Made by a program: the position numbers and the translations under genes
From: JAEUMD01 sp050246945
Lineage (GTDB): Bacteria > Pseudomonadota > Alphaproteobacteria > Rhizobiales > Hyphomicrobiaceae
Length of the DNA stretch: 64,000 nt
NCBI GenBank assembly: GCA_050246945.1
Contig: JBFWVC010000009.1
Coordinates: forward strand, 124,001 to 188,000
Direction of reading: 5' to 3'
In this document: positions 26,548 through 35,145 of the stretch, in pieces
Position numbering within the stretch: position 1 is the first letter of the stretch
How the letters are laid out: each line of letters begins with the position of its first letter
The notes under the pieces: generated by a model
What the model was told of the DNA's origin: nothing
Seen by the model: the letters and a program-made list of their open reading frames with translations, nothing else
Databases searched by the model: none

Positions 26548-26670
26548 AGAGCGTGATTGTCTGAGATGGAAGCGTTTACCTTCCAACGAGAGCGCTAATC
26601 GCACTCTCAGGCCTGGAATTCAGTGCAGTTCGCAATCGTCAACGTAACCCCACCAAGTCCGAACCTGCAC
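26548..26670. repeat. Degenerate intergenic repeat S (copy)
   Basis: Begins AGAGCGTGATTGTCTGAGAT and GGAAGCGTTTACCTTCCAACGA, which align with AGAGTCTGATCAGCTGAGAT and GGAAGCAGTCATCCTTCCATCGA at 41437. It ends near CCGAACCTGCACTG. It occupies the gap between the AEC transporter and the DapA-family gene. Confidence 0.55.
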
Positions 26671-26729
26671 TGAACAATGCGCTCGGGCACGCCCGACATC
26701 GTTCGCAACCGTATATCACGATGCCGCAG

Positions 26730-27650
26730 TCACAACAGACGCATGATCAGAATCCATCCGGTCACCACGATTGGTGACAGCAATGTCGAGATCAGCACTG
26801 CACTGGAAACGAAGTGCGGCTGCCGGTTGTATTCTGCACAGAACAGCGCCAGTAGCACGCCGACTGGTGTTGCGGCAGCCACGACGTAGAGTTCCGTCAG
26901 ATCGGCGGGAATGCCCATCGCAATCGCCAATGCCCAAGTCAGCGCCGGCGCCAACAACAGCTTCAGAGCGAGCACCAGGGACATCGGTCCCGCCTTCAGC
27001 ACACCCCGCCCCGTCTCGGCGAGCTGAGCGCCCAGCGCGAACAGAGCCAGCGGCGGAAACGTCGAGCCGATGAGTTCCAGCGGCATCGCCAGGATCGGTG
27101 GCAGCCGGAGTTCAGCAGCACGCAGTGCGAGCCCCAAGATAACGGCCGGCACCACGGGTGTCTCGAAGGCGACCGCAAGGCGCGCCAGCAGGCCTGTTTC
27201 GGCCCGCTTCGGCGCCAGCATCCATGCGCCCACGGAAACGATCAGGATCGTCATCATGGAGGTGATCACTGACTGGTGAACGATGAAGCTTTCCGGGAAC
27301 GCCAGCTTGACCAGCGGAATGCCGTAATTGCCAACATTCGCATAGACCGTCGCCATGGCCAGGATCGGTGCGAACTCGGCCGGAAGTCGGAACAGCTTTG
27401 CCGCGATCCAGCCCAGAAGCATCAGCGCCGCGAACTGGATCGCGGTGAAATAGATCGTCGGCCACAGTTCGCTGATCGGCTGGCGGGCCGCAGATAGAAA
27501 GTGAATCAGGAACGCCGGCATGATGACGAACACGATGAGCCGGTTGAGGCTCGGCACATCGAGCTTCAACCGCCGCTGCGCGCCAAAACCCAGGCCGACG
27601 AGTGCCACGATGGGCAGCGTCACATTCATGAGGATATCGGTAAAGAGTTG
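26730..27650 (-). CDS. AEC (auxin efflux carrier) family transporter
   Basis: About 306 aa, ten predicted TM segments in the 5+5 inverted repeat of the AEC family. It starts MQLFTDILMNVTLPIVALVG. Conserved pieces are R-L-I-V-F-V-I-M-P-A-F-L-I-H-F, ANVGNYGIPLVKLAF (the glycine/asparagine motif of helix 4) and ATPVGVLLALFCAEYN near the C-terminus. AEC proteins export or import organic acids, malonate or auxin-like compounds. The neighbours are a DapA-family lyase and threonine ammonia-lyase, so an organic acid substrate is plausible. Confidence 0.88.
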   Translation of the reverse strand, partial: QLFTDILMNVTLPIVALVGLGFGAQRRLKLDVPSLNRLIVFVIMPAFLIHFLSAARQPISELWPTIYFTAIQFAALMLLGWIAAKLFRLPAEFAPILAMATVYANVGNYGIPLVKLAFPESFIVHQSVITSMMTILIVSVGAWMLAPKRAETGLLARLAVAFETPVVPAVILGLALRAAELRLPPILAMPLELIGSTFPPLALFALGAQLAETGRGVLKAGPMSLVLALKLLLAPALTWALAIAMGIPADLTELYVVAAATPVGVLLALFCAEYNRQPHFVSSAVLISTLLSPIVVTGWILIMRLL

Positions 27651-27732
27651 CATGCGCACCGGCGGGGCGACTGGCGAAGCCTGCGTCCTATCATGCGGCA
27701 ACGCGCACCGCTACGGTCCGCCGCCAGCCAGA

Positions 27733-27801
27733 CTCGTGTCGGGATCCGACGTTTGAGCTCCGATCGTAGGTCGTCAAACGTCAGTGAACCAGGAACACTA
27801 G
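27733..27801. repeat. CTAG-bounded hairpin element G (diverged)
   Basis: 69-bp palindrome. The right end is AGGAACACTAG, the same right terminus as element A; the left end is CTCGTGTC. The inner 9-bp stem GACGTTTGA/TCAAACGTC surrounds a 17-nt loop; the outer stem has decayed. The TAG stop codon of the threonine ammonia-lyase gene lies in the right CTAG (27798-27801). Confidence 0.65.
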
Positions 27802-29066
27802 CTCCCGCTCCCTACGCCCTTAACATGAACTGCATGACCCGCAGCCTTGAGCCCACCGACCACGCAGTCAAGATGCTCACGGTCCCGCGTCTCGATGACC
27901 ACGTGCAGCTCCGCGCCCTTGGCCGGCAATCCGGTAAAGACGCGCTGATGATAGACTTCGACGATGTTTGCACCCGCATCGCCTATCAACCCCGCAACAC
28001 GCGCCAGCTGGCCCGGACGATCTGGAATGTCGATAACGAGTTGCGTCAACCGGCCGTCACGAGCCAATCCTCGCGTCAGCACGGATGCCAACAGGCGCGT
28101 ATCGATGTTGCCGCCGCTGAGGACGAGCCCCACGCGCCGCCCGTGAAAGCGGTGCGGATCGGCCATCACGGCGGCCAGACCTACCGCCCCAGCACCTTCG
28201 ACGACGGTCTTTTCGATATTCAACAAGAGACTGAGCGCCTGTTCGATTTCTGCCTCGTCGACGAGCAGGATATCATCCACCAGCGCGCGCACGTGCGGAG
28301 TGGTAAAGCGCCCGGGTGACTTCACCGAGATGCCCTCGGCCAGGCTGTCACCGCGCATCGGCAGATGCTGATCCTTGATCGCATTGTACATGGAAGGATA
28401 GAGCGCCGCCTGCACTCCGATCACCTTGATGTCCGGCTTTACGGCCTTTGCCGAGACCGCCATCCCTGAGATGAGGCCACCGCCGCCGATTGGCGCGACA
28501 AGAATTTCCAGATCGGGCACCTTCGACAACATCTCCAATGCAATCGTACCCTGGCCCGCGATCACCACCGGATCGTCATAGGGATGCACGAACGTGTGGT
28601 GCAGTTCCTCGCACAAGCGATGCGCATGTGCTGCCGCTTCCTCCAGGCTCTCGCCCTTCAGTACCACGTCCGCTCCCAGCGCCCGGGTATTCTCCACCTT
28701 CACAGTCGGCGTCCCAGCCGGCATAACAATCCTCGCAGGAATTCCGAGACGCCGCGCGTGGTAGGCAACGCCTTGCGCGTGATTGCCGGCCGAGACGGTA
28801 ATCACGCCCCGCCTGCGCTCGTCCTCCGAAAGAGTACTGATGCGGTTCAGCGCTCCTCGCTCCTTGAACGAACCGGTGAATTGCAGGTTTTCGAACTTGA
28901 GCCACAACGCGGCGCCGAGCATTTCCGACAACGTACGGCTCTGGTCGAAGTTCGTATCGATGACAAAAGGAGCGATCGTCCTGTGCGCCGCCTGCACATC
29001 GGCAAGCGACACCAGCGCCACATCGCCGGTTGCAGCCTCCGGCTTCTCGCTTTGCCGATCCTGCAT
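27798..29066 (-). CDS. ilvA: Threonine ammonia-lyase (threonine dehydratase)
   Basis: 422 aa. A PLP enzyme that deaminates threonine to 2-oxobutyrate (isoleucine precursor or catabolism). PLP Lys68 lies in F-T-G-S-F-K-E-R-G-A. Other motifs are SAGNHAQGVAYHA, VAPIGGGGLISG (phosphate cup) and LVLSGGNID. A single ACT domain at the C-terminus (LTQLVIDIPDRPGQLARVAG) indicates the shorter, catabolic-like architecture with one ACT domain. The start was set at ATG 29066, with GAAGAGAGG immediately upstream. The stop codon is embedded in repeat G. Confidence 0.9.
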   Translation of the reverse strand: MQDRQSEKPEAATGDVALVSLADVQAAHRTIAPFVIDTNFDQSRTLSEMLGAALWLKFENLQFTGSFKERGALNRISTLSEDERRRGVITVSAGNHAQGVAYHARRLGIPARIVMPAGTPTVKVENTRALGADVVLKGESLEEAAAHAHRLCEELHHTFVHPYDDPVVIAGQGTIALEMLSKVPDLEILVAPIGGGGLISGMAVSAKAVKPDIKVIGVQAALYPSMYNAIKDQHLPMRGDSLAEGISVKSPGRFTTPHVRALVDDILLVDEAEIEQALSLLLNIEKTVVEGAGAVGLAAVMADPHRFHGRRVGLVLSGGNIDTRLLASVLTRGLARDGRLTQLVIDIPDRPGQLARVAGLIGDAGANIVEVYHQRVFTGLPAKGAELHVVIETRDREHLDCVVGGLKAAGHAVHVKGVGSGS

Positions 29067-29312
29067 CCTCTCTTCACCTTTCACTGCGTTGGCTTCCCGT
29101 TCGTGACGACGCTTTACCCGCATTATATGCCGGCAACGCCATAAGGGGCGATTGCCCGCTGCCGGTTGGGTTCTTCGATAGATGCAGCGCGCCGTCGGCG
29201 GCCCCCCGCGCTTTTTTGTTGGCCACACTTTGCACCATTCGATAAGACACCTCGACTGCCGGGAGCCGGCAACCGGCAAAATTTCAAGCAGCTGAACAGA
29301 CGGAGCGGAGAC

Positions 29313-30203
29313 ATGGCGAAGGTCGCGTGGATCGGTTTGGGCGTCATGGGCTATCCGATGGCAGGCCATATTCTCAAAAAGGGCGGGCACGAGTTGACCG
29401 TCTACAATCGAACGATGGCCAAGTCAGAAAAGTGGGTCGCAGAATATGGCGCCGGCCGCGCCGTCCCGACGCCTGCGGCGGCAGCCGAAGGCGCGGATTT
29501 CGTCTTCTCCTGCGTCGGCAACGACGAAGACCTGCGCGCTGTGACGACCGGCAAGGACGGCGCCTTCGCGGCTATGAAGAAAGGCGCGGTCTTCATTGAC
29601 AACACGACCGCCTCCGCAAACGTCGCCCGTGAGTTGTACGCCGCCGCGAGCGCCGCCGGCTTTGGTTTTCTCGATGCACCCGTATCCGGAGGACAGGCGG
29701 GCGCCGAGAATGGCGTACTGACCGTGATGGTCGGCGGGGACAAGGACGTATTCGAGCGCGCCAAGCCGGTCATCGACCATTACGCTCGCATGGTGAACCT
29801 CATCGGTGCGCCGGGCGCCGGCCAGCTGACGAAGATGGTCAACCAGATATGCATTGCCGGCCTCGTCCAGGGGCTCGCCGAAGGCCTGCACATGGCCGCC
29901 AAGGCCGGGCTCGACATCACCGCCGTCATGGACACGATCTCCAAAGGCGCGGCGCAGTCCTGGCAGATGGAAAACCGCTGGAAGACGATGGTTGCTGGCA
30001 AGTTCGACTACGGCTTCGCCGTCGACTGGATGCGCAAGGACCTCGCAATCTGTCTCGACGAGGCGCGCCGCAACGGTGCGAGCCTTCCCATCACCGCGCT
30101 CGTCGACCAGTTCTATTCGGAGGTTCAGCGCATGGGGGGCAGCCGCTGGGACACCTCGAGCCTTCTCGCCCGGCTCGACAATGCCGACAAGCCCAAGGCC
30201 TGA
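29313..30203 (+). CDS. NAD(P)-dependent beta-hydroxyacid dehydrogenase (HIBADH family)
   Basis: 296 aa. The Rossmann motif is VAWIGLGVMGYPMAGHI (residues 4-20), the substrate-binding signature is D-A-P-V-S-G-G-Q-A-G-A (about 121-131) and the catalytic lysine lies in Q-L-T-K-M-V-N-Q (Lys174). The C-terminal helical domain has FDYGFAVDWMRKDL. It fits 3-hydroxyisobutyrate, tartronate semialdehyde or related dehydrogenases; the exact substrate is unknown. ATG 29313 follows CGGAGCGGAGAC. The thioesterase gene starts 9 bp after its stop, so they are likely co-transcribed. Confidence 0.9.
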   Translation: MAKVAWIGLGVMGYPMAGHILKKGGHELTVYNRTMAKSEKWVAEYGAGRAVPTPAAAAEGADFVFSCVGNDEDLRAVTTGKDGAFAAMKKGAVFIDNTTASANVARELYAAASAAGFGFLDAPVSGGQAGAENGVLTVMVGGDKDVFERAKPVIDHYARMVNLIGAPGAGQLTKMVNQICIAGLVQGLAEGLHMAAKAGLDITAVMDTISKGAAQSWQMENRWKTMVAGKFDYGFAVDWMRKDLAICLDEARRNGASLPITALVDQFYSEVQRMGGSRWDTSSLLARLDNADKPKA

Positions 30204-30212
30204 CGCCGCGCC

Positions 30213-30677
30213 ATGAATGAAGACATGACCGGCCGGACGGAACCAGTCGCAGCCCCCACGCGCGAACACCGCCTGATCATGCAGATGGCAAAACGCAACC
30301 CCGTGTTTCGCCATCTGGGTATCGAAGTCGAGTTGGCCGGACAAGGCCACACGCGGTTTGCCATGCAGATGCGCCCCGATCTTGCCAACACGTTCGGAGT
30401 AGGACACGGCGGCGTCATTTTCACGTTGGCCGACATGGCGTTCGGCTTCACCTGCAATGCCTCGGGCGAGCGAGCTATGACCGCCAGCGCTGCCATCGAT
30501 TATCTCGCGCCCACCCCGATCGATGCGCGCCTCGTGGCCGACGCGCGAGAGGTCGCTCGTCAGGGACGCAATGTCTTCTATGATGTCGTGATCTCGGTGG
30601 ATGGAGGAGACGCCATCGCCATCGTGCGCGGACGCATGAAGGTCCTGGGCGGCAAAGTGGTCCCGGAACAGGAGTGA
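30213..30677 (+). CDS. paaI: PaaI-type hotdog-fold thioesterase
   Basis: 154 aa. The hotdog domain contains HLGIEVELAGQGHTRFAMQM, then V-G-H-G-G-V-I-F-T-L-A-D-M-A-F with the catalytic region of PaaI-like enzymes, and ASAAIDYLAPTPIDARLVAD. PaaI hydrolyses ring-hydroxylated phenylacetyl-CoA, but no other paa gene is adjacent, so the CoA substrate here is open. It starts 9 bp after the dehydrogenase gene. Confidence 0.85.
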   Translation: MNEDMTGRTEPVAAPTREHRLIMQMAKRNPVFRHLGIEVELAGQGHTRFAMQMRPDLANTFGVGHGGVIFTLADMAFGFTCNASGERAMTASAAIDYLAPTPIDARLVADAREVARQGRNVFYDVVISVDGGDAIAIVRGRMKVLGGKVVPEQE

Positions 30678-30813
30678 AACGGCATTCCCGCCCGAACCTG
30701 GGATCCGGACCCTAGGCATGCAGAACCAGGTTTGCGAAAGTGCCGCGCCACCGCAGCCGACCTCGCATTTTCTTTCCCATCGGCGAACGAAAGCCAAAGA
30801 GGAGCGCGTCCCA

Positions 30814-31209
30814 ATGCCCTATACTGCGCTGTTCGCCCTTCCCCTCGCTTTGCTCTATCTCACGCTGGCTTTCCGCGTCATCGGATTGCGGCGTGGCCGT
30901 AGAGTAGAGATCGGTGACGGAGGCGACCGGGAGCTGCTGCGCCGCATGCGGGTGCACGCGAATGCCGCTGAATACATCCCTCTGGCGTTGATCGTTCTGG
31001 GTCTGGCCGAAAGCCTCGGCGCTCCCGCCTGGCTGCTCGTAGCTTCCGGGCTCGTGCTGCTGACTGGCCGCTTCGTCCATGCCTATGGGCTGGCGCAGGA
31101 GCCCAACATCCTTCGACTGCGCGTCGCCGGCATGGTGCTGACGATGATCGCGATTGTGATTTCGGCCGCAGCCGCCTTCATCCTCGCCCTGGGGCGCCTC
31201 GCCATCTGA
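30814..31209 (+). CDS. MAPEG family membrane protein
   Basis: 131 aa with four TM segments. It reads MPYTALFALPLALLYLTLAF, then R-V-I-G-L-R-R, L-R-R-M-R-V-H-A-N-A-A-E-Y-I-P-L (the MAPEG R-x-x-x-N-x-x-E motif) and L-T-G-R-F-V-H-A-Y-G. The family includes microsomal glutathione transferases; bacterial members are of uncertain function. GAGGAG lies nine bases upstream of ATG 30814. Confidence 0.87.
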   Translation: MPYTALFALPLALLYLTLAFRVIGLRRGRRVEIGDGGDRELLRRMRVHANAAEYIPLALIVLGLAESLGAPAWLLVASGLVLLTGRFVHAYGLAQEPNILRLRVAGMVLTMIAIVISAAAAFILALGRLAI

Positions 31210-31256
31210 AAACTCTGCTGTGGCGACCGTCCCGAGCCTGACGCTACGAAGGGTTC

Positions 31257-31745
31257 TCAGGCTTTGCTGCCCTCTCTGCTGATCGCCACGAAGGACAGCG
31301 GCAACTCCGTCGTATACTTGATCTGCTCCATCGCGAACGCGGAGGACACCTTGGCGATCTCGATGCGGCCGATGAGTTGCTTATAAAATTTGTCGTAGGC
31401 TGCGATGTCGGGCACGACAACCCGCAGCAGGTAATCGATATCACCCGACATCCGGTAGAACTCAACCACCTCTGGAAAGTCCACCACGGCCTCGTGGAAC
31501 TTCTCCAGCCATGCCAGCGAATGCTGATCGGTCTTGATTGACACGAATACCGTTACGCCGGCGTTCACCTGGACCGGATCGAGCACCGCCACCCGGCGCT
31601 GAATGACGCCCGCCTCCTCCAGCTTTTGCATCCGCCGCCAGCACGGCGTGGTGGAAAGACCCACTTCTTTCCCGATTTCGGCGACCGGACGCGTGCAGTC
31701 CTTCTGCAACAGAGTGAGGATCTTGACATCCATATCGTCGAGCAT
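31257..31745 (-). CDS. Lrp/AsnC family transcriptional regulator
   Basis: 162 aa. The N-terminal helix-turn-helix reads DVKILTLLQKDCTRPVAEIG then L-S-T-T-P-C-W-R-R-M-Q-K-L-E. The C-terminal RAM/AsnC effector domain reads F-V-S-I-K-T, F-P-E-V-V-E-F-Y-R-M-S-G-D-I-D-Y-L-L-R-V and typical strands after it. It probably senses an amino acid and may control nearby amino-acid genes, but no operator can be assigned. The 292-bp gap 31746-32038 upstream is AT-richer and likely regulatory. Confidence 0.92.
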   Translation of the reverse strand: MLDDMDVKILTLLQKDCTRPVAEIGKEVGLSTTPCWRRMQKLEEAGVIQRRVAVLDPVQVNAGVTVFVSIKTDQHSLAWLEKFHEAVVDFPEVVEFYRMSGDIDYLLRVVVPDIAAYDKFYKQLIGRIEIAKVSSAFAMEQIKYTTELPLSFVAISREGSKA

Positions 31746-32038
31746 GGAGAACCCCAGGAGAAGAATATCGTTCCGTCACGCAGCGATGCGTAGATCAATT
31801 TTTTGCTACGGTCCAGTCAAATCGCGACTGTTTGGTATCTTTTTTCAATTCTGACACTCAGCCCCCTTGGAAATTTCTTTGACGGAGGGCATATTCAGCT
31901 TCAACAGGCGCGCCACACGGCTAGCCTCCACTCACGCCACGACCGGTGAACTACGGCAGTGCGTACGACGACTGAGAAACATTTGCATAACAGCGCAGCC
32001 GTCCCGCGTAGTCGCGCTACAAACAAGGCCGCCTCCGA

Positions 32039-32554
32039 ATGAAGGACATCGTCTATCTGACACCTCATTTCGCCATTACCGGCGACTTGGCGCCCGCTGA
32101 TTTCGCGGCGGCCGCCTCGCTCGGATTCAAGGCGATCCTGAATAATCGTCCAGACGGCGAAGAAGAAAACCAGCTCTCCGGCGCGGCGGAAGCCGAGTTT
32201 GCCTGGCAGGCAGGTCTTAAGTATCGCTTCCTTCCCCTCGACAAGCACGAGCTGTTCACCGACCCGGTCGTTGAAGGCATGATCAACGCCATGGGTGAAC
32301 TTGACGGGCCGATCCTCGCTCATTGCAAATCCGGGTTGCGTTCGGCCATCGTCTGGGCCGCGGCATCAGCTCGCTCGATCCCGGTTGACGACGTACTCGC
32401 AGCACTCGATCGCGCTGGCCAGGAGTTGGATTTCCTCCGCGACGAACTCGACGCGCAAGCCGATCGCCGCCATTGGATGCCCGACACGATCGCCTCGCAA
32501 GCCGACGTCGTCACGCAAACCACTAGGGCTGGCGCGGCGAATCTCGCTGCCTGA
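32039..32554 (+). CDS. TIGR01244/DUF442 family phosphatase-like protein
   Basis: 171 aa. It begins MKDIVYLTPHFAITGDLAPA with G-F-K-A-I-L-N-N-R-P-D-G-E, followed by the dual-specificity-phosphatase-like P-loop H-C-K-S-G-L-R-S-A (Cys about 97). This is the DUF442 domain, found alone or fused to Blh-type beta-lactamase-like sulfur dioxygenases in sulfide-responsive loci. A role in sulfur or phosphoryl transfer is possible; the substrate is not known. Confidence 0.87.
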   Translation: MKDIVYLTPHFAITGDLAPADFAAAASLGFKAILNNRPDGEEENQLSGAAEAEFAWQAGLKYRFLPLDKHELFTDPVVEGMINAMGELDGPILAHCKSGLRSAIVWAAASARSIPVDDVLAALDRAGQELDFLRDELDAQADRRHWMPDTIASQADVVTQTTRAGAANLAA

Positions 32555-32631
32555 CGACATCCCAACCACACTCCGATGTGGAGTGACGGGAAGCGCTCCC
32601 CGGATTGGCGCAGACCCGCCCTTCACTGCTC

Positions 32632-32694
32632 AGGCCTGGGTGTGACCGGTGCAATCCCGTTCTGAAATACGAGATTCCCGGTCACGCTCAGGCC
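32632..32694. terminator. Long hairpin between convergent genes
   Basis: Stem of GGCCTG + GTGACCGG pairing with CCGGTCAC + CAGGCC, with a 3x3 internal loop and a 28-nt loop. It lies between the DUF442 gene (plus) and the UDG-family gene (minus), whose TGA stop is inside the right arm. It likely acts as a shared 3'-end structure. It lacks the CTAG boundary of the other hairpins. Confidence 0.55.
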
Positions 32695-33446
32695 GTCAGG
32701 CGCGCCACCTCCATTCGCAGCGCAGGCAGCAATTCCTCCTCAAACCAGGGATTTGCCTTGAGCCAGGCGTTGTTGCGCCACGACGGGTGGGGAAGCGGCA
32801 GCAGGCGCGGTCGTTGCTCGCGCGCCAGAATGGTCCGCCAGTCCGCCACCGTTGCCGTCAGTTTCGCATGGCGCCCGTGGCCGGCAGCCAGATGCCACCG
32901 CTGCGCGTACTGTCCGATCAACACTAGCAGCTCGATATCGGGCAACTGCGCAAACACCCGCGCCCGCCAGGTCGCGGCACACTCCGGCCGCGGCGGCAAA
33001 TCCCCACCTTTTCCATCGAGCCCGGGAAAACAGAATCCCATAGGCACGATCGCGACGCGCTCAGCGTCGTAGAAGACGTCCGGGCCAATTCCCATCCACG
33101 ACCGTAAACGCTCCCCCGAGGGATCCGTAAATGGGCGCCCCGAGGCATGAACGCGAGTGCCCGGTGCCTGACCTGAAATCGCCAGCCGCGCACGGCGATC
33201 CACCTGCAGGACAGGCCGAGGCTCGTGCGGCAGCGGCGCGCCCTTAGGCGTATCCTTGCAGATTCGGCATGCGCGTATTTCCGTGACGAGACGCTTGAGG
33301 CTCCCCCCCGTCCGCTGAGCCGGAGGCTTAGGCCCATCCGCCTCGCATAGCCGTGCTCTACGGGCACTCGAGTACTCCGTCGCGCCCGGCTGCGAGTGCC
33401 GCGATCGCGATGGCGTCTTGGCAGCCTCCGCCCTTCCCTTGCCCAC
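32688..33446 (-). CDS. Uracil-DNA glycosylase superfamily protein
   Basis: 252 aa from GTG 33446, which has a perfect AGGAGG six bases upstream; this decides the start, as the frame has no other good initiator. The first 60 residues are basic and low complexity. Then C-R-I-C-K (Cys pair) precedes the UDG core: A-I-S-G-Q-A-P-G-T-R-V-H (water-activating motif region), F-T-D-P-S-G-E-R-L-R and LPLPHPSWRNNAWLK (DNA-intercalating HPS loop). This fits the stand-alone UDG-like family common in Proteobacteria; whether it excises uracil is unknown. It lies 70 bp downstream of the MBL gene on the same strand. Confidence 0.83.
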   Translation of the reverse strand: MGKGRAEAAKTPSRSRHSQPGATEYSSARRARLCEADGPKPPAQRTGGSLKRLVTEIRACRICKDTPKGAPLPHEPRPVLQVDRRARLAISGQAPGTRVHASGRPFTDPSGERLRSWMGIGPDVFYDAERVAIVPMGFCFPGLDGKGGDLPPRPECAATWRARVFAQLPDIELLVLIGQYAQRWHLAAGHGRHAKLTATVADWRTILAREQRPRLLPLPHPSWRNNAWLKANPWFEEELLPALRMEVARLTA

Positions 33447-33516
33447 GCCCGACCTCCTGACAATTCCGCGGCGCGGCCCGAACGAGATGGCGCGCTCGCC
33501 CGCCCCTCCTGCACAT

Positions 33517-34266
33517 TCAGATCGAAATGGTGAGCCCGTCGTCGGCCAGCACCACGCGAGGGGCATTGATACTGCCGGCGTGATCCAGCATGACCCGGCT
33601 CATATGCGTCAGCATGATTTTTCGCGCCGTTAGGCGGCCCAGGTTTTCCTCGATCACCCGCCAGTTCATATGGAATCGCGCCGGTTCCTCATAACCGTAG
33701 CATTCGCTGATGTAGAGGTCGGCATCCGCGGCAACATCGGTCAAAGCCTCCACCCATTCGCTGTCGCCGGAGAAGCCGATCACCTTGCCGTCGTGCGCGA
33801 TGCGCAGAGCATAGGACGGTGCACCCGAGGGATGCCTCACCGCATAGGGCGTCGCTGTGATGCCGTTGACCGTGACCGATTGTTCGGCTGCAAGTTCGTG
33901 CCAGTTGATCTCGTGCCGCGGCTCTCGCGTCGTCGCGCCGGGAAAGAGTGCCTCCGCCGCTATATTGTAGCGCTCCGCGATGCCTTCGGGACCGACGATA
34001 TCCAGTGGCGTGGTCCGGTGGGTGACGTGCAGCGCGTGCAGGAGCCACCACACCAGGCCGGCGAAATGATCGCCATGCAGATGCGAGACGAAAATCGTGC
34101 CGACGCGGTCGGGATCCATTCCGAGTTTTTGGATGCCGATGAGCGCCGTGGCGCCACAATCGATCAGGAATTCTGTTTCGGCCGCTGCAACGTGGTAGCA
34201 CGTCTGTAGCCGCCCGCCCGAGCCGAACGCATCGCCCGAGCCGATGACGGTAAGCTTCATCGACAC
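33517..34266 (-). CDS. MBL-fold metal-dependent hydrolase (RNase Z-like)
   Basis: 249 aa. The N-terminal strand is KLTVIGSGDAFGSGGR. The zinc-binding motif is S-H-L-H-G-D-H (His62, His64, Asp66, His67), with later ligands in V-R-H-P-S-G, G-D-S-E-W and LTHMSRVM. The G-S-G-D-A-F start resembles RNase Z/ElaC-like and phosphodiesterase-like MBL proteins, but no exosite arm is visible, so tRNA maturation is not assured. Upstream 34267-34464 has no gene. Confidence 0.87.
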   Translation of the reverse strand: MSMKLTVIGSGDAFGSGGRLQTCYHVAAAETEFLIDCGATALIGIQKLGMDPDRVGTIFVSHLHGDHFAGLVWWLLHALHVTHRTTPLDIVGPEGIAERYNIAAEALFPGATTREPRHEINWHELAAEQSVTVNGITATPYAVRHPSGAPSYALRIAHDGKVIGFSGDSEWVEALTDVAADADLYISECYGYEEPARFHMNWRVIEENLGRLTARKIMLTHMSRVMLDHAGSINAPRVVLADDGLTISI

Positions 34267-34464
34267 CCCTACCTGACTTTTGTCTCCCTGACCGTCCTGC
34301 TTAACCCGAACCTAGGCCGTCCGCTGTTCCATAGGGAACAACCCTGTTCCCCGATCACGGAAAATCTGTCCCGCGACCGCTTCGGGGCGGCGGCAAGATG
34401 TCAACCCGTACGAGAAAGTCTCCCATTTTCCAAGCCTTAGAGGCGAAGACAATGTTCGTCATGC

Positions 34465-35085
34465 TTATGCCGCGGCACTCGGACGCGCAGAAACCTCCTC
34501 ATGCCAGCGCACCAGGCTCTCAAGACCGTCCGGCATGGCGATCTTTGCCGGCCTCAGAAAATCGACCGCCACCTGTGCGGTGATGTCGGCGATCGAGTAG
34601 ACGTCGCCTGCCACAAAGCGGTTCTGCCTGAGCTGTGCCTCGAAGATCTCCATCATCTCGATCGCCTTGACCTTATTTGCCTCGCCCCAAGCCGCAACCT
34701 GTGGAACCTCGAGATGCGCCATCTTGGGATGCAAGTGACGGAACGCTTGTGCGACGTGGAACCAGAGGCCTAGCTCTGCCCGGCGCTGCCACATCTCAAC
34801 TGTCGCGCGCCCGACCGGACCTGTGCCGAACAGCGGCGGATCCGGCTGGATCTCCTCGAAATAGCGGCAGATCGCCACCGATTCGGCGATGACGGTCCCA
34901 TCGTCCAACACCAGCACCGGCACCCTTTGCAGCGGGTTCAAGGTACTGAAGCCTGCCTCCTTCAGTTCGCCCGCCATCAAATCGCGCTGCTCAAAGGGTA
35001 CGGAAATCCCTTTTTCGGCGAGGAAAATGCGCACGCGGCGCGGGTTGGGGGCGGTGCTCGTTTCGATGATCTTCAATGGGCCCAC
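34465..35085 (-). CDS. Glutathione S-transferase family protein
   Basis: 206 aa. The thioredoxin-like N-domain contains T-S-T-A-P-N-P-R-R-V-R-I-F-L-A-E-K-G and LNPLQRVPVLVLDDGTVIAE (cis-Pro and glutathione gamma-Glu site, E-S). The C-terminal helical domain has YSIADITAQVAVDF (the N-capping box of GST helix 6). Soluble detoxification enzyme or redox protein; substrate unknown. Confidence 0.9.
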   Translation of the reverse strand: MGPLKIIETSTAPNPRRVRIFLAEKGISVPFEQRDLMAGELKEAGFSTLNPLQRVPVLVLDDGTVIAESVAICRYFEEIQPDPPLFGTGPVGRATVEMWQRRAELGLWFHVAQAFRHLHPKMAHLEVPQVAAWGEANKVKAIEMMEIFEAQLRQNRFVAGDVYSIADITAQVAVDFLRPAKIAMPDGLESLVRWHEEVSARPSAAA

Positions 35086-35145
35086 CTTTAAGAAAGCCTC
35101 GAATACCGTTCATACAGGGCCGATTCCCTGCGCCGCTATTCGATC

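Noticed and set aside
33301..33446. Frameshift in the UDG-family gene at the run of seven G
   Set aside because: The frame from GTG 33446 with a perfect AGGAGG reads through the run without interruption, so no shift needs to be assumed.
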